This document shows, in pieces, positions 54,182 through 63,062 of a stretch of 64,000 nt of DNA. The stretch spans positions 124,001 through 188,000 of the forward strand of contig NZ_JQJJ01000008.1 of assembly GCF_000745475.1 (NCBI RefSeq), read 5' to 3'. The translations under genes and the position numbers were made by a program. The stretch comes from Allobosea sp. UNC402CLCol (GTDB taxonomy: Bacteria > Pseudomonadota > Alphaproteobacteria > Rhizobiales > Beijerinckiaceae). The notes below the pieces were generated by a model. That model was not told the origin of the DNA. It was given only the letters and a program-made list of their open reading frames with translations, and ran no database searches. Within the stretch, counting starts at the first letter, position 1, and every line of letters begins with the position of its first letter.

Positions 54182-54609
54182 CCGCCGAGCCGCTCATCCC
54201 CGGCGCGCCGACAAGCGGCCTCTGCCTCGCCCTTACGGCGCCTATCAGCTTCTGGGGTGGCGTCGATCCGCGCAGCGGCACCATCATCGATGCGCGTCAT
54301 CCCGAGTGCGGCCGCAACATCGCCGGCACGGTGCTGGCCCTGCCCGGCACCATCGGCTCGTCTTCCGCTTCCGCCGTGCTGCTGGAACTCGTCCATGCCG
54401 GCAAGGCGCCGGCCGCTCTGCTGATGGATGAGCCCGACGCCATCCTGCTGCTCGGCCTGATCGTCGCCCGCGAGATGGGCTGGCCGACGCCGCCCGCCTT
54501 CCGCCTCTCCGCGGAAGAACAGAAGGCCCTCTCCGGCCGCAGAATCATGCTGTCGGCAACTGGGCGGCTCGCATTCGCCGCTGCCGATGGTGAAACGTCC
54601 GGCGGGTAG
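54172..54609 (+). CDS. Aconitase X swivel (small) subunit
   Basis: This 145-residue swivel domain protein contains the strand block GVDPRSGTIID, RHPECGRNIAGTVL and the diagnostic PGTIGSSSASAVLLEL. It pairs with the large subunit at 52922 to form the AcnX active site. The ATG at 54172 lies within the end of the large-subunit gene (10-base overlap), implying coupled translation and a defined subunit ratio. Confidence 0.9.
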   Translation: MELTAEPLIPGAPTSGLCLALTAPISFWGGVDPRSGTIIDARHPECGRNIAGTVLALPGTIGSSSASAVLLELVHAGKAPAALLMDEPDAILLLGLIVAREMGWPTPPAFRLSAEEQKALSGRRIMLSATGRLAFAAADGETSGG

Positions 54610-54614
54610 CCGAC

Positions 54615-55145
54615 TCAGACCGCCTCGAAGCGGCGGCGACGATAGATCAGGCTGCCGCCCAGATCGTTCTCGGGCGCCCGGCCGCCGAGCCCGACCACCT
54701 CCCCGATCAGGACACGGTGGCTGGCGATGTCATGCACGGAGACGAGCCGGCAATCGAAGGCCGCGAGCGCATCGAGCAGGGCCGGAGCGCCGGTGACGAG
54801 CTCGGTCCAGCGATCGGCCGCGAACCGCTCCTCGCCCTGGAGGCCGCGCCGGCTGGCGAATATCTCGGCGGTCTCGACGCCATGCGCCGGCAGCGTGTTG
54901 ATGCAGAAGATGCCGCTCGCCTCGATCGCGGCCAGCGTGCGGCTGGAGCGCTCGATGCAGACGAGGACGGTCGGCGGCGTGTCCGAAACCGAGGCGACGG
55001 CGGTCGCCGTCATGCCGAGCCGGCCCGCCGGCCCCCGCGCGGTCACCACATGCACGGCGCTGGCGACCTGCGCCATCGCATCGCGATAAGCCTGTCCCGT
55101 GAGTGGTTCCGCCAGCGGCGGGAGAGGTTGGATGGTCTTTGTCAT
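54615..55145 (-). CDS. Flavin reductase domain protein
   Basis: This 176-residue protein matches the flavin reductase-like split-barrel family: FRDAMAQVASAVHVVT-type N-terminus, GRLGMTATAVASVSDTPPTVLVCI and FCINTLPAHGVETAEIFAS. It should use NAD(P)H to reduce FMN or FAD for a partner monooxygenase. No two-component monooxygenase is adjacent; the AcnX pair is convergent. The C-terminal block HRVLIGEVVGL is conserved. Confidence 0.88.
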   Translation of the reverse strand: MTKTIQPLPPLAEPLTGQAYRDAMAQVASAVHVVTARGPAGRLGMTATAVASVSDTPPTVLVCIERSSRTLAAIEASGIFCINTLPAHGVETAEIFASRRGLQGEERFAADRWTELVTGAPALLDALAAFDCRLVSVHDIASHRVLIGEVVGLGGRAPENDLGGSLIYRRRRFEAV

Positions 55146-55753
55146 CAGCTCTGCGGCTCATGCTGCGACTGGCGCGCAACCCTGCCCATGTAGCCGCTCG
55201 CGGCGGCGATTGCCAGACGAGCCCGGCTCGCGTGGCCCTCGCGCCACCGCAGGGAGAGCCGCTCTTCCGAGAGGCGCTTCCGGCGCCCGCCATGGCTCCG
55301 CCACAGCCCCGCACCCGAGTCGGTGCCCCACCTCGGCGTCTCCGGCCCTCACCGGCGAGGATGGGCCGAGCACCACATCCCAGCATCATACCTTCGCATG
55401 AAGGGAGGAGCCACAATCACGCTTGCGTCAGATGGATTCGCGTCCGGTCGTCGTCCCGGCGCCAGACCCGTGAAGCGACCCCGGGCGGCGAAAATCGCAG
55501 TCCCCGGCTCATCGCACGCCAAAATCCACGCGCCCAGCGCACAATCATCATGCGTGAAATGCGCGCGGCGCCGCAGAGAGTTCTGCACATTCTCGAGGCA
55601 ATTCGCGCGAGATTGCTTTTGACAGAAATACGGCCCGGAGTGATTGTCGTCAGCGCAAGCCGTTGGTAGCTCTGCGCGGCAATCGCATCCCGCATGCGCC
55701 AGCGACATGCTGACGACAAGAACGGGAGCTGGTTCGAGGGGTCGGCGTCTTCA
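55146..55753. other. Long intergenic region before the liv operon
   Basis: The 608 bases lie between the flavin reductase start (minus strand) and livH (plus strand). Several open stretches exist on both strands but none has a ribosome-binding site or recognisable protein. The part from about 55530 to 55690 is less GC-rich and contains a TTGACA hexamer. No RNA gene fold is recognised. It probably carries both divergent promoters. Confidence 0.45.
55619..55647 (+). promoter_or_regulatory. Candidate sigma-70-type promoter for the liv operon
   Basis: A consensus -35 hexamer TTGACA (55619-55624) is followed after 17 bases by GATTGT (55642-55647), a poor -10 match. It is oriented toward livH and about 100 bases upstream. 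The weak -10 keeps confidence low. Confidence 0.3.
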
Positions 55754-56677
55754 ATGGAAGTATTTCTGCAGCAGCTCATCAATGGGCTGACATTGGGATC
55801 GATCTACGGTCTCATCGCCATCGGCTACACGATGGTTTTCGGCATCATCGGCATGGTGAACTTCGCCCACGGCGACATCTTCATGCTGTCCGCCTTCATC
55901 GCGCTGATCTTCTTCATGCTCGTGACGGCGGTCCTCGGCACCAGCGCCGGGATGGTGCTTCTGGCGCTGGTCATCGTGCTGGGCCTGGCAATGTTCTTCA
56001 CCTCGCTGTGGAACTGGACGATCGAGCGGGTGGCCTACCGGCCGCTGCGCGGCTCCTTCCGGCTCGCGCCGCTGATCTCGGCGATCGGCATGTCGATCTT
56101 CCTGTCGAATTTCGTGCAGGTGGCGCAGGGCCCGCGCAACAAGTCGATCCCGCCGATCCTGAACAAGTCGATCACGCTGATCGACAGCGCGACCTACTCG
56201 GTCCAGATCTCCTACAAGCAGATCGTCATCATCGTGACGACGGCGGTGCTCCTGCTGGCCTTCTGGTACATCGTCCAGAAGACGCCGCTCGGTCGCGCCC
56301 AGCGCGCCTGCGAGCAGGACCGCAAGATGGCCGCCCTGCTCGGCATCGACGTCGACCGCACCATCTCGATCACCTTCATCATGGGCGCGGCGCTCGCAGC
56401 CGTCGCCGGCGTGATGTACCTCGTGCTCTATGGCGTGGTGAATTTCGCCGACGGCTTCACGCCCGGCGTCAAGGCCTTCACGGCCGCGGTGCTCGGCGGC
56501 ATCGGCTCGCTGCCCGGCGCCGTCCTCGGCGGCTTGCTGATCGGCCTGATCGAGGTGATGTGGTCCGCCTATTTCACCATCGACTACAAGGACGTCGCCG
56601 CTTTCTGCATCCTTGCCATCGTGCTGGTGTTCATGCCCTCCGGCATCCTCGGCCGGCCGGAAGTCGAGAAGGTCTGA
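55754..56677 (+). CDS. livH: Branched-chain amino acid ABC transporter permease LivH
   Basis: This 307-residue permease of the LivH type begins at the ATG at 55754, with MEVFLQQLINGLTLGSIYGLIAIGYTMVFGIIGMVNFAHGD following; this opening is diagnostic. About eight membrane helices are visible, with the coupling loop ACEQDRKMAALLGIDVDRTI. It forms the inner-membrane channel with LivM. It is 4 bases from livM. Confidence 0.93.
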   Translation: MEVFLQQLINGLTLGSIYGLIAIGYTMVFGIIGMVNFAHGDIFMLSAFIALIFFMLVTAVLGTSAGMVLLALVIVLGLAMFFTSLWNWTIERVAYRPLRGSFRLAPLISAIGMSIFLSNFVQVAQGPRNKSIPPILNKSITLIDSATYSVQISYKQIVIIVTTAVLLLAFWYIVQKTPLGRAQRACEQDRKMAALLGIDVDRTISITFIMGAALAAVAGVMYLVLYGVVNFADGFTPGVKAFTAAVLGGIGSLPGAVLGGLLIGLIEVMWSAYFTIDYKDVAAFCILAIVLVFMPSGILGRPEVEKV

Positions 56678-56681
56678 CGCC

Positions 56682-58079
56682 ATGGCGACGATCCAGACCA
56701 AGACCGGCCAGGCCGCCGCACCGGCCCGGGGCCGCGATATCAAGGCCGCGCTGAAGGAGGCCGGCTTCGCCGCCCTCGTCACCTTCGGCCTGTGCATTCC
56801 CATCATCGCCTGGGGCACGCGCCAGAACATGGACAACGTGCTGGTCCTCGACCAGCGTTGGGAGGCTGTCGCCTGGGCCGTCGCCATCGTCTTCATCGGC
56901 CGCTTCCTGGTGGCGCTGCGCCAGCAGAGCCGGGTCCCCGGCAAGCCGGCGGTGCGCCTCCTGCCGCATGGCACGATCGCCTTCTTCCAGCGCCATTCGC
57001 GCCTGTTCTCGCTCTTCGGCCTCGGCTTCCTCGTCGCTTTCCCGGCGATCGCGATCGGCCTCACCGGCTGGGGCGGCTCGCTGAAATGGATCGACAATTT
57101 CGGCGTCCAGATCCTGATCTACGTCATGCTCGGCTGGGGGCTGAACATTGTCGTCGGCCTCGCCGGCCTGCTCGATCTCGGCTACGTCGCCTTCTACGCC
57201 GTCGGCGCCTATTCCTACGCGCTCCTCGCCAAGAATTTCGGCCTGTCCTTCTGGATCCTGCTGCCGCTCGCCGGCTTCCTCGCCGCCTTCTGGGGCATGC
57301 TGCTCGGCTTCCCCGTACTGCGCCTGCGCGGCGACTATCTCGCCATCGTGACGCTGGCCTTCGGCGAGATCATCCGCCTCGTCCTGGTGAACTGGACGAA
57401 CTTCTCGAACGGCTATGCCGGCATCTCCGGCATCCCGCGCCCCAGCTTCTTCGGCATACCCTTCACAGCGAATGATGACGGCTTCGCCGCGGTGTTCGGA
57501 CTCGAATTCTCACCATTGTACCGAACGATCTTCCTCTACTATCTGATCCTGTGCCTGGCCTTGCTGACGGCCTTCGTGACGCTGCGATTGCGCCGCTTAC
57601 CGGTCGGGCGCGCCTGGGAAGCGCTGCGCGAGGACGAGATCGCCTGCCGCTCGCTCGGCATCAACACCACCAACACCAAGCTCACCGCCTTCTCCATCGG
57701 CGCCATGTTCGGCGGCTTCGCCGGCTCCTTCTTCGCCGCGCGCCAGGGCTTCATCTCGCCCGAATCCTTCACCTTCATGGAATCGGCGGTGATCCTCGCC
57801 ATCGTCGTGCTCGGCGGCATGGGCTCGCTCTGGGGCTGCGCCATCGCGGCGATCGCGATGATCGGCGGCACCGAGCTGCTGCGCGAGCTGGAATGGATGA
57901 AGGCGATCTTCGGCGCCGATTTCGACCCGACCAAATACCGCATGCTGATCTTCGGTTTCGCCATGGTCGTCATCATGATCTGGAAGCCGCGCGGCCTGAT
58001 CTCGGTGCGCGAGCCCACCGCCTTCCTGAAGGAGAAGAAGACGATCTCCTCCGATCTCGTGCAGGAGGGTCACGGCTGA
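56682..58079 (+). CDS. livM: Branched-chain amino acid ABC transporter permease LivM
   Basis: This 465-residue permease is longer than many LivM proteins, with an extended N-terminal cytosolic and membrane region (about 1-140) before the family core, which starts near LGWGLNIVVGLAGLLDLGYVAFYAVGAY. The coupling loop WEALREDEIACRSLGINTTNTKL is present. The ATG at 56682 lies 4 bases past livH. Its stop overlaps livG by one base (TGATG). Confidence 0.92.
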   Translation: MATIQTKTGQAAAPARGRDIKAALKEAGFAALVTFGLCIPIIAWGTRQNMDNVLVLDQRWEAVAWAVAIVFIGRFLVALRQQSRVPGKPAVRLLPHGTIAFFQRHSRLFSLFGLGFLVAFPAIAIGLTGWGGSLKWIDNFGVQILIYVMLGWGLNIVVGLAGLLDLGYVAFYAVGAYSYALLAKNFGLSFWILLPLAGFLAAFWGMLLGFPVLRLRGDYLAIVTLAFGEIIRLVLVNWTNFSNGYAGISGIPRPSFFGIPFTANDDGFAAVFGLEFSPLYRTIFLYYLILCLALLTAFVTLRLRRLPVGRAWEALREDEIACRSLGINTTNTKLTAFSIGAMFGGFAGSFFAARQGFISPESFTFMESAVILAIVVLGGMGSLWGCAIAAIAMIGGTELLRELEWMKAIFGADFDPTKYRMLIFGFAMVVIMIWKPRGLISVREPTAFLKEKKTISSDLVQEGHG

Positions 58080-58936
58080 TGGCCAGCGCTCCCGCAGCCC
58101 ACGGCCGCCCTCTCCTCGAGGTCGAGCACGTCACCATGCGCTTCGGCGGCCTGACCGCCGTCAACGACCTCTCCTTCGAGGCGCGCAAGGGCGAGATCAC
58201 CGCCCTGATCGGCCCCAACGGCGCCGGCAAGACCACGGTGTTCAACTGCATCACCGGCTTCTACAAGCCGACGCAGGGCATGATCACCCTGACCCAGGAG
58301 GATGGCGCGAGCTTTCTGCTGGAGCGGATGCCGGACTTCCGCATCTCCTGGAGGGCAAAGGTCGCCCGCACCTTCCAGAACATCCGCCTCTTCGGCGGCA
58401 TGACGGTTCTGGAGAACCTGCTCGTCGCCCAGCACAACCCGCTGATGATCGCATCGGGCTTCACCTTCCTCGGCGTGCTCGGCATCGGCGGCTACAAGGC
58501 GCGCGAGAAGGAGGCGATCGAGAAGGCCAAGTTCTGGCTCGACAAGATCAACCTGACCGCACGCGCCGACGATCCCGCCGCCGACCTGCCCTATGGCGAT
58601 CAGCGCCGGCTCGAGATCGCGCGGGCCATGTGCACCGACCCCGTCCTGCTCTGCCTCGACGAGCCGGCCGCCGGCCTGAACCCGCGCGAGAGCCACGATC
58701 TCAACACGCTGCTGCAATCGATCCGCAGCGAACTCGGCACCGCCCTGCTGCTGATCGAGCACGACATGTCGGTGGTCATGGAAATCTCGGACCACGTCGT
58801 CGTGCTCGACTACGGCACCAAGATCGCCGACGGCACGCCGGCCGAGGTGCAGGCCGACCCGAAGGTCATCGCCGCCTATCTCGGCGTGGATGACGAGGAG
58901 GTCGAAGAGGTCGGAGCGGAGGTCGGCATCTCGTGA
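58079..58936 (+). CDS. livG: Branched-chain amino acid ABC transporter ATPase LivG
   Basis: This 285-residue ATPase has Walker A GPNGAGKT (45-52), family motif FQNIRLFGGMTVLEN, signature LPYGDQRRLEIARAM in place of LSGGQ, Walker B LLCLDEPAAGLNP and H-loop EHDMSVV. The insertion between Walker A and the signature is typical of LivG. A C-terminal acidic tail (DDEEVEEVGAE) is an extension. It overlaps both livM and livF. Confidence 0.94.
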   Translation: MASAPAAHGRPLLEVEHVTMRFGGLTAVNDLSFEARKGEITALIGPNGAGKTTVFNCITGFYKPTQGMITLTQEDGASFLLERMPDFRISWRAKVARTFQNIRLFGGMTVLENLLVAQHNPLMIASGFTFLGVLGIGGYKAREKEAIEKAKFWLDKINLTARADDPAADLPYGDQRRLEIARAMCTDPVLLCLDEPAAGLNPRESHDLNTLLQSIRSELGTALLLIEHDMSVVMEISDHVVVLDYGTKIADGTPAEVQADPKVIAAYLGVDDEEVEEVGAEVGIS

Positions 58937-59664
58937 CTATGACCCAGCCTCTCCTCGCCGCCCGCGGCGTCAAGACCTATTACGGCAAGATCATCGCGTT
59001 GAAGGGCATCGACATCGACGTCAATGCCGGCGAGATCGTCACGATGATCGGCGCCAACGGCGCCGGCAAATCGACGCTGATGATGACGATCTTCGGCAAT
59101 CCGCAGGCCCGCGAAGGCACGATCACCTATGAGGGCCGCGACATCACCCGGCTGCCGAGCCACGAGATCGCACGCCTGGGCATCGCGCAATCCCCCGAGG
59201 GAAGACGCATCTTCCCGCGCATGACGGTGTTCGAAAACCTGCAGATGGGCGCGGCCGTCCGCAATTTCGAGCATTTCGACGAGGATCTCGAGAAGATCTG
59301 CGTGCTCTTCCCGCGCATCAAGGAGCGGCTGCAGCAGCGCGGCGGCACCCTGTCGGGCGGCGAGCAGCAGATGGTCGCCATCGCGCGCGCCCTGATGGCC
59401 CGGCCGAAGCTGCTGCTGCTGGACGAGCCCTCGCTCGGCCTGGCGCCACTGATCGTCAAGCAGATCTTCGAGGCGATCCGCGAGCTCAACAGGACGCAAG
59501 GCCTGACCGTCTTCCTGGTCGAGCAGAACGCCTTCCATGCCCTGAAGCTCGCCCATCGCGGCTATGTCATGGTCAACGGCGTCATCACCATGAGCGGCAC
59601 GGGCAAGGAACTGCTGGCCAACCCGCAGGTCCGCGCCGCCTATCTCGAAGGTGGACGGCACTGA
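58933..59664 (+). CDS. livF: Branched-chain amino acid ABC transporter ATPase LivF
   Basis: This 243-residue ATPase has Walker A GANGAGKST (40-48), signature LSGGEQQMVAIARALM, Walker B LLLLDEPSLGLAP and H-loop switch in VEQNAFHAL, the glutamine form typical of LivF. The start is the GTG at 58933, overlapping livG by 4 bases, or an ATG two codons later. It completes the HMGF permease/ATPase set. Confidence 0.94.
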   Translation: MTMTQPLLAARGVKTYYGKIIALKGIDIDVNAGEIVTMIGANGAGKSTLMMTIFGNPQAREGTITYEGRDITRLPSHEIARLGIAQSPEGRRIFPRMTVFENLQMGAAVRNFEHFDEDLEKICVLFPRIKERLQQRGGTLSGGEQQMVAIARALMARPKLLLLDEPSLGLAPLIVKQIFEAIRELNRTQGLTVFLVEQNAFHALKLAHRGYVMVNGVITMSGTGKELLANPQVRAAYLEGGRH

Positions 59665-59789
59665 TCGCGACGGTGGAAACCGAATGGTCTCCGCTGCAAC
59701 TTTTTGATGAGAGACGGCTCCTTGCCCGCCATGCCATCGCTAGGGTGATGTCGGCGGTTCTGGAAGCCCGGTGAAGCCTGGAGCATCTG

Positions 59790-60164
59790 ATGCAAGGCAT
59801 CGTCTACGAAGAACCGACGATCTGGCTCTTCCTGCTGGTCACGGTGGTGATGGGCGGCTGGCTCGCCTGGATGTCGGGCCGCGCCATCGCGCTGACCTGG
59901 CGGCCGAACTGGCAGCTCGTCGTCTACATGTTGGTCTTGGGCCTGTTCGTGCGCTTCATCCATTTCGCGCTGTTCGAGGCGACGCTGCTGACGATCCATT
60001 ACTATCTGGTCGACGTGGTGGTGCTGCTCGTCTTCGGCTTTGCGGGCTGGCGCTACAACCGCGCCAAGCAGATGACGCGGCAATATCATTGGCTGTTCGA
60101 GCGCGCTGGCCCCTTCGGCTGGAAGCCCCGCCCGGGCGCCGTGATCAAGCCGGAATTGACCTGA
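59790..60164 (+). CDS. DUF6867 membrane protein of the liv operon
   Basis: This 124-residue protein has three probable membrane helices (about 10-35, 43-62 and 67-85) and a basic C-terminus with NRAKQMTRQYHWLFERAGPFGW. It matches DUF6867, a family found between liv ATPase and binding-protein genes in Hyphomicrobiales. The function is unknown; conserved placement suggests an accessory to the transporter. It is 125 bases from livF and 133 from livK. Confidence 0.82.
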   Translation: MQGIVYEEPTIWLFLLVTVVMGGWLAWMSGRAIALTWRPNWQLVVYMLVLGLFVRFIHFALFEATLLTIHYYLVDVVVLLVFGFAGWRYNRAKQMTRQYHWLFERAGPFGWKPRPGAVIKPELT

Positions 60165-60241
60165 AAGTTTGACGAGCTTGTCGCGTGACAGGCTGCTTGA
60201 AACGCGCAAGACTGCGGTTTGGAGCGGCAAAACGCGCCGAG

Positions 60242-60265
60242 ACGGGCCTAAGGAGATTGGCCCGT
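60242..60265 (+). promoter_or_regulatory. Stem-loop upstream of livK
   Basis: ACGGGCC (60242-60248) pairs with GGCCCGT (60259-60265) over a 10-base loop TAAGGAGATT. The hairpin lies 32 bases before the livK ATG. It could stabilise the separate livK message, which is usually far more abundant than the permease mRNA; no T-tract follows, so it is not a terminator. Confidence 0.4.
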
Positions 60266-60297
60266 TTGAACGGATCCTTAGAGGGGAGTTGCATCTC

Positions 60298-61413
60298 ATG
60301 AAGAAACTGCTGTTGGGCGGCATCGCGCTCGGCGCGGTCCTCGCCTTCTCGGGCGTGGCCAATGCTCAGATCAAGCTCGGCGTCGGCGGCCCGATCACTG
60401 GTCCGAACGCCGCTTTCGGCGCTCAGCTCAAGAACGGCGCCGAGCAGGCGGTCGAGGATATCAACGCCGCCGGCGGCGTCCTCGGCCAGAAGATCACCGT
60501 CAGCACCGGTGACGACGTCTCCGATCCGAAGCAGGGCGTCTCCGTCGCGAACAAGTTCGTCGGCGACGGCGTCAAGTGGGTGGTCGGGCACTTCAACTCC
60601 GGCGTCACCATGCCGGCCTCGGAAGTCTATGCCGAGAACGGCATCCTGATGATCTCGCCTTCGGCCACCAATCCGAAGATCACCGAGCGCGGCCTCTGGA
60701 ACACCTTCCGGACCTGCGGCCGTGACGACCAGCAGGGCGCTGTCGCTTCGGCCTATCTGCTGAAGAACTTCAAGGACAAGAAGATCGCCATCGTCCACGA
60801 CAAGACGACCTACGGCCAGGGCCTCGCCGACGAGACCAAGAAGGGTCTCAATGCGGGCGGCGTCAAGGAAGTGCTCTACGAAGGCGTGAACGCCGGCGAG
60901 AAGGACTTCTCGGCCCTCGTCTCGAAGATCAAGGCGGCAGGCGCCGACTATCTCTACTGGGGCGGCCTGCACACCGAGGGCGGCCTGATCGTGCGCCAGA
61001 TGCGCGACCAGGGCCTGAAGACCGTGCTCGTCTCGGGTGACGGCATCACCACCGACGAGTTCGCCACGATCGGCGGCCCCGGCGTCGAAGGCACGCTGAT
61101 GACCTTCCCGCCGGACCCGCAGAAGCGCCCGGAGGCGGCCGCCGTCATCAAGAAGTTCGAAGCCAAGAACTTCAAGCCGGAAGCCTACACGCTCTACAGC
61201 TACGCCGCGGTCCAGATCATGGCCGAGGGCGCCAAGCGCGCCAACTCGGTCGATCCGAAGAAGATCGCCGACGCGCTGCATGGCGGCCAGCCGGTCAAGA
61301 CCGTGATCGGCGACATCGGCTTCGACAAGAAGGGCGACATCACCCGTCCGGACTACACCGTCTACACTTGGAAGAAGGGTGCCGACGGCAAGATCACCTA
61401 TGTCGAGAACTGA
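60298..61413 (+). CDS. livK: Branched-chain amino acid-binding protein LivK/LivJ
   Basis: This 371-residue periplasmic substrate-binding protein has a signal peptide (MKKLLLGGIALGAVLAFSGV, cleavage after ANA near residue 23), followed by QIKLGVGGPITGPNAAFG, the type I binding-protein opening. Conserved blocks are EDINAAGGVLGQKI, ISPSATNPKITERG and YLYWGGLHTEGGLI. It delivers leucine, isoleucine, valine or related amino acids to LivHMGF. A GGGGAG site precedes the ATG at 60298. A strong terminator follows. Confidence 0.94.
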   Translation: MKKLLLGGIALGAVLAFSGVANAQIKLGVGGPITGPNAAFGAQLKNGAEQAVEDINAAGGVLGQKITVSTGDDVSDPKQGVSVANKFVGDGVKWVVGHFNSGVTMPASEVYAENGILMISPSATNPKITERGLWNTFRTCGRDDQQGAVASAYLLKNFKDKKIAIVHDKTTYGQGLADETKKGLNAGGVKEVLYEGVNAGEKDFSALVSKIKAAGADYLYWGGLHTEGGLIVRQMRDQGLKTVLVSGDGITTDEFATIGGPGVEGTLMTFPPDPQKRPEAAAVIKKFEAKNFKPEAYTLYSYAAVQIMAEGAKRANSVDPKKIADALHGGQPVKTVIGDIGFDKKGDITRPDYTVYTWKKGADGKITYVEN

Positions 61414-61447
61414 TCTCGACGGCTGATTGCAGCCCTCGCGGAAAAGA

Positions 61448-61479
61448 GCCCGCCCCGGACCTTCCGGGGCGGGCTTTTT
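61448..61479 (+). terminator. Intrinsic terminator of the liv operon, probably two-way
   Basis: Perfect 12-bp arms GCCCGCCCCGGA (61448-61459) and TCCGGGGCGGGC (61463-61474) enclose CCT and are followed by TTTTT (61475-61479). On the other strand the hairpin is followed by TCTTTTC, so it could also end the convergent DUF1028 transcript. Confidence 0.93.
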
Positions 61480-61556
61480 CTATGGGGCGGGAATGCTCGA
61501 CGCCGCGAAGGTTTTATCGGGCGGACAGCGGAATATCCTGCGAATGGGACCGGCGG

Positions 61557-62282
61557 CTACTCGGGATGCCCAGCGTTCCACGACTCGGCATATTCGGCGC
61601 ATTTGCGATAGACGGCATCTCGATCCGTAAAGCCCGCCGGATGCGAGCGGGACGGCAGGGCAGTCTGAAAGGGCACATAGCCCTGATGGGCCAGCCGCCA
61701 GAGCCGCCGGAGCTCGTTCAGGGGCTCGGGATGGTCGTCGACACGCAAATCGAAGCTCGGAAACGGGGCTTCGGTCCAGATGCGAATGGCGCAGGATTGC
61801 CTGCCCCGGCTGTCGCCGCCCGCTTGCTCGCCAGCCTCCATGGCCACGATCAGGCGCTCGTCGAAATCGAGCGTGGGCGCGGCCATATAGGCCTTGAGCG
61901 TTTCCTCGACGACTTGCGGTCCTGCCAACATGTTTCCCGCGACGGAAACCTGCGGACCGCAAACGCTGCCGCTCCATGCGATGCATGCCGGGCCGGTATA
62001 AGCCGCCACATCGCCCGCGCGATCGATCACATGCAGCTGCCTGTGATCGCGGCCTTCGTCCGACCCGGACAGAGCCGAGACGATGTCGCGTGCAGAACAA
62101 CCTTCCTGAAGCATCCTCAGCCCGTCGACGCCGAAGAATGGATTTGCGAAGGCCTGCGTCGCGATGGCGCCGGTCCGACCTGCGCCGTAGGGGACGACCG
62201 CCCCAACCGCCAGCGCCTTCGACGCGCATAAGACGCCAAACGCCCCGGTTCGCGCGTCCTGCGCAACGATGGACCACGTCAT
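61557..62282 (-). CDS. DUF1028 family protein
   Basis: This 241-residue protein of the DUF1028 (Ntn-hydrolase-like fold) family has TWSIVAQDARTGAFGVLCASKALAVGAVVPYG, FANPFFGVDGLRML and GPACIAWSGSVCGPQVSVAGNML. Members are thought to be amidohydrolases, some linked to pyrimidine or peptide breakdown; activity here is not known. The start at 62282 is set by AAGGAG eight bases upstream. It is convergent with livK, with the shared terminator between them. Confidence 0.85.
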   Translation of the reverse strand: MTWSIVAQDARTGAFGVLCASKALAVGAVVPYGAGRTGAIATQAFANPFFGVDGLRMLQEGCSARDIVSALSGSDEGRDHRQLHVIDRAGDVAAYTGPACIAWSGSVCGPQVSVAGNMLAGPQVVEETLKAYMAAPTLDFDERLIVAMEAGEQAGGDSRGRQSCAIRIWTEAPFPSFDLRVDDHPEPLNELRRLWRLAHQGYVPFQTALPSRSHPAGFTDRDAVYRKCAEYAESWNAGHPE

Positions 62283-62372
62283 GCGCCGCTCCTTGCTCTT
62301 CAAGGAGTGGCCATAGCCAGCTTCTCGCGGTTCTCAAAGCGCCGTCCGAAACGGGGCGGTGGCGACGACAAA

Positions 62373-62406
62373 AAAGGCCCGGTCTCCACGCGGAGACCGG
62401 GCCTTT
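62373..62406 (-). terminator. Intrinsic terminator of the small secreted-protein gene
   Basis: Perfect 15-bp arms AAAGGCCCGGTCTCC (62373-62387) and its complement (62392-62406) enclose ACGC. Read leftward, the stem is followed by a T-run (A-run 62370-62375 on the plus strand), and it lies 29 bases past the stop of the minus-strand gene at 62435. Confidence 0.9.
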
Positions 62407-62434
62407 CATGCATCCATGGAACCAGCAAACCCGG

Positions 62435-62809
62435 TCAGCCCGCCCGCTTGGTGACGACCGTCAGGACACCGTCATTGTTCAGCTGGGCGATGAGCACGTC
62501 GCTGGACTTGAATCCTTTCGCCTCGACCGCCGACTTCACCATCGGAGCGTTTTCGATCGCCTTCTGGAGCTGCTGCTGCTCATCGGCCGTACGCTTGCCG
62601 ACCAGATCGTTCACCTGCGACTTGGTGGCGTCGGATAGTTCGTTGATCTCGACCACGTTGATCGATCTGATCCCCGGTTTCGAGGATTGATCCTGCGTCG
62701 AGGAAGCCGGTGGTTGGGCCGGCTTTTGCGCCGGAGCAGGGGCCTGGGCCTGGGCAGCTCCCGCCAGCAGAATTCCGGCGGCCGCGGTCGCGATCATGTT
62801 CATGCGCAT
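62435..62809 (-). CDS. Small secreted protein of unknown function
   Basis: This 124-residue protein has a signal peptide (MRMNMIATAAAGILLAGAAQA, then Q) followed by a Pro/Ala/Gln-rich linker and a compact C-terminal domain (GIRSINVVEINELSDATKSQ, DEQQQLQKAIE, VLIAQLNNDGVLTVVTKR). AAGGA lies 9 bases upstream of the ATG at 62809. No family is recognised. It has its own strong terminator, so it is a monocistronic gene. Confidence 0.8.
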   Translation of the reverse strand: MRMNMIATAAAGILLAGAAQAQAPAPAQKPAQPPASSTQDQSSKPGIRSINVVEINELSDATKSQVNDLVGKRTADEQQQLQKAIENAPMVKSAVEAKGFKSSDVLIAQLNNDGVLTVVTKRAG

Positions 62810-63062
62810 GGAGTTTTCCTTCCACCTGTTGCGAATGAACGTCGAATTTGACAGCCCAAATGGGGTCGTAGCCTGAAGTCGAGCCGGCCATTTCGTGATC
62901 ATCTTGTGGCGAGGGCCGGGCTCGATCCGCCGCAGCACTGACCTGCAGCGAGACGAAAACCGTCCCGTCGCAGCAATCATACGGAGGCATCTCCCGAGTG
63001 CCGGCGCATGGTCGAGGCAACGCACCGTTGATCGTCGAGAAAGCCCGCAGCCGGGCAATTCC

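Noticed and set aside
60251..60300. Leader peptide using AAGGAG in the livK upstream hairpin loop
   Set aside because: The only nearby start is a TTG about two bases after the site, too close for initiation, and the frame has no leucine/valine-rich attenuator character.
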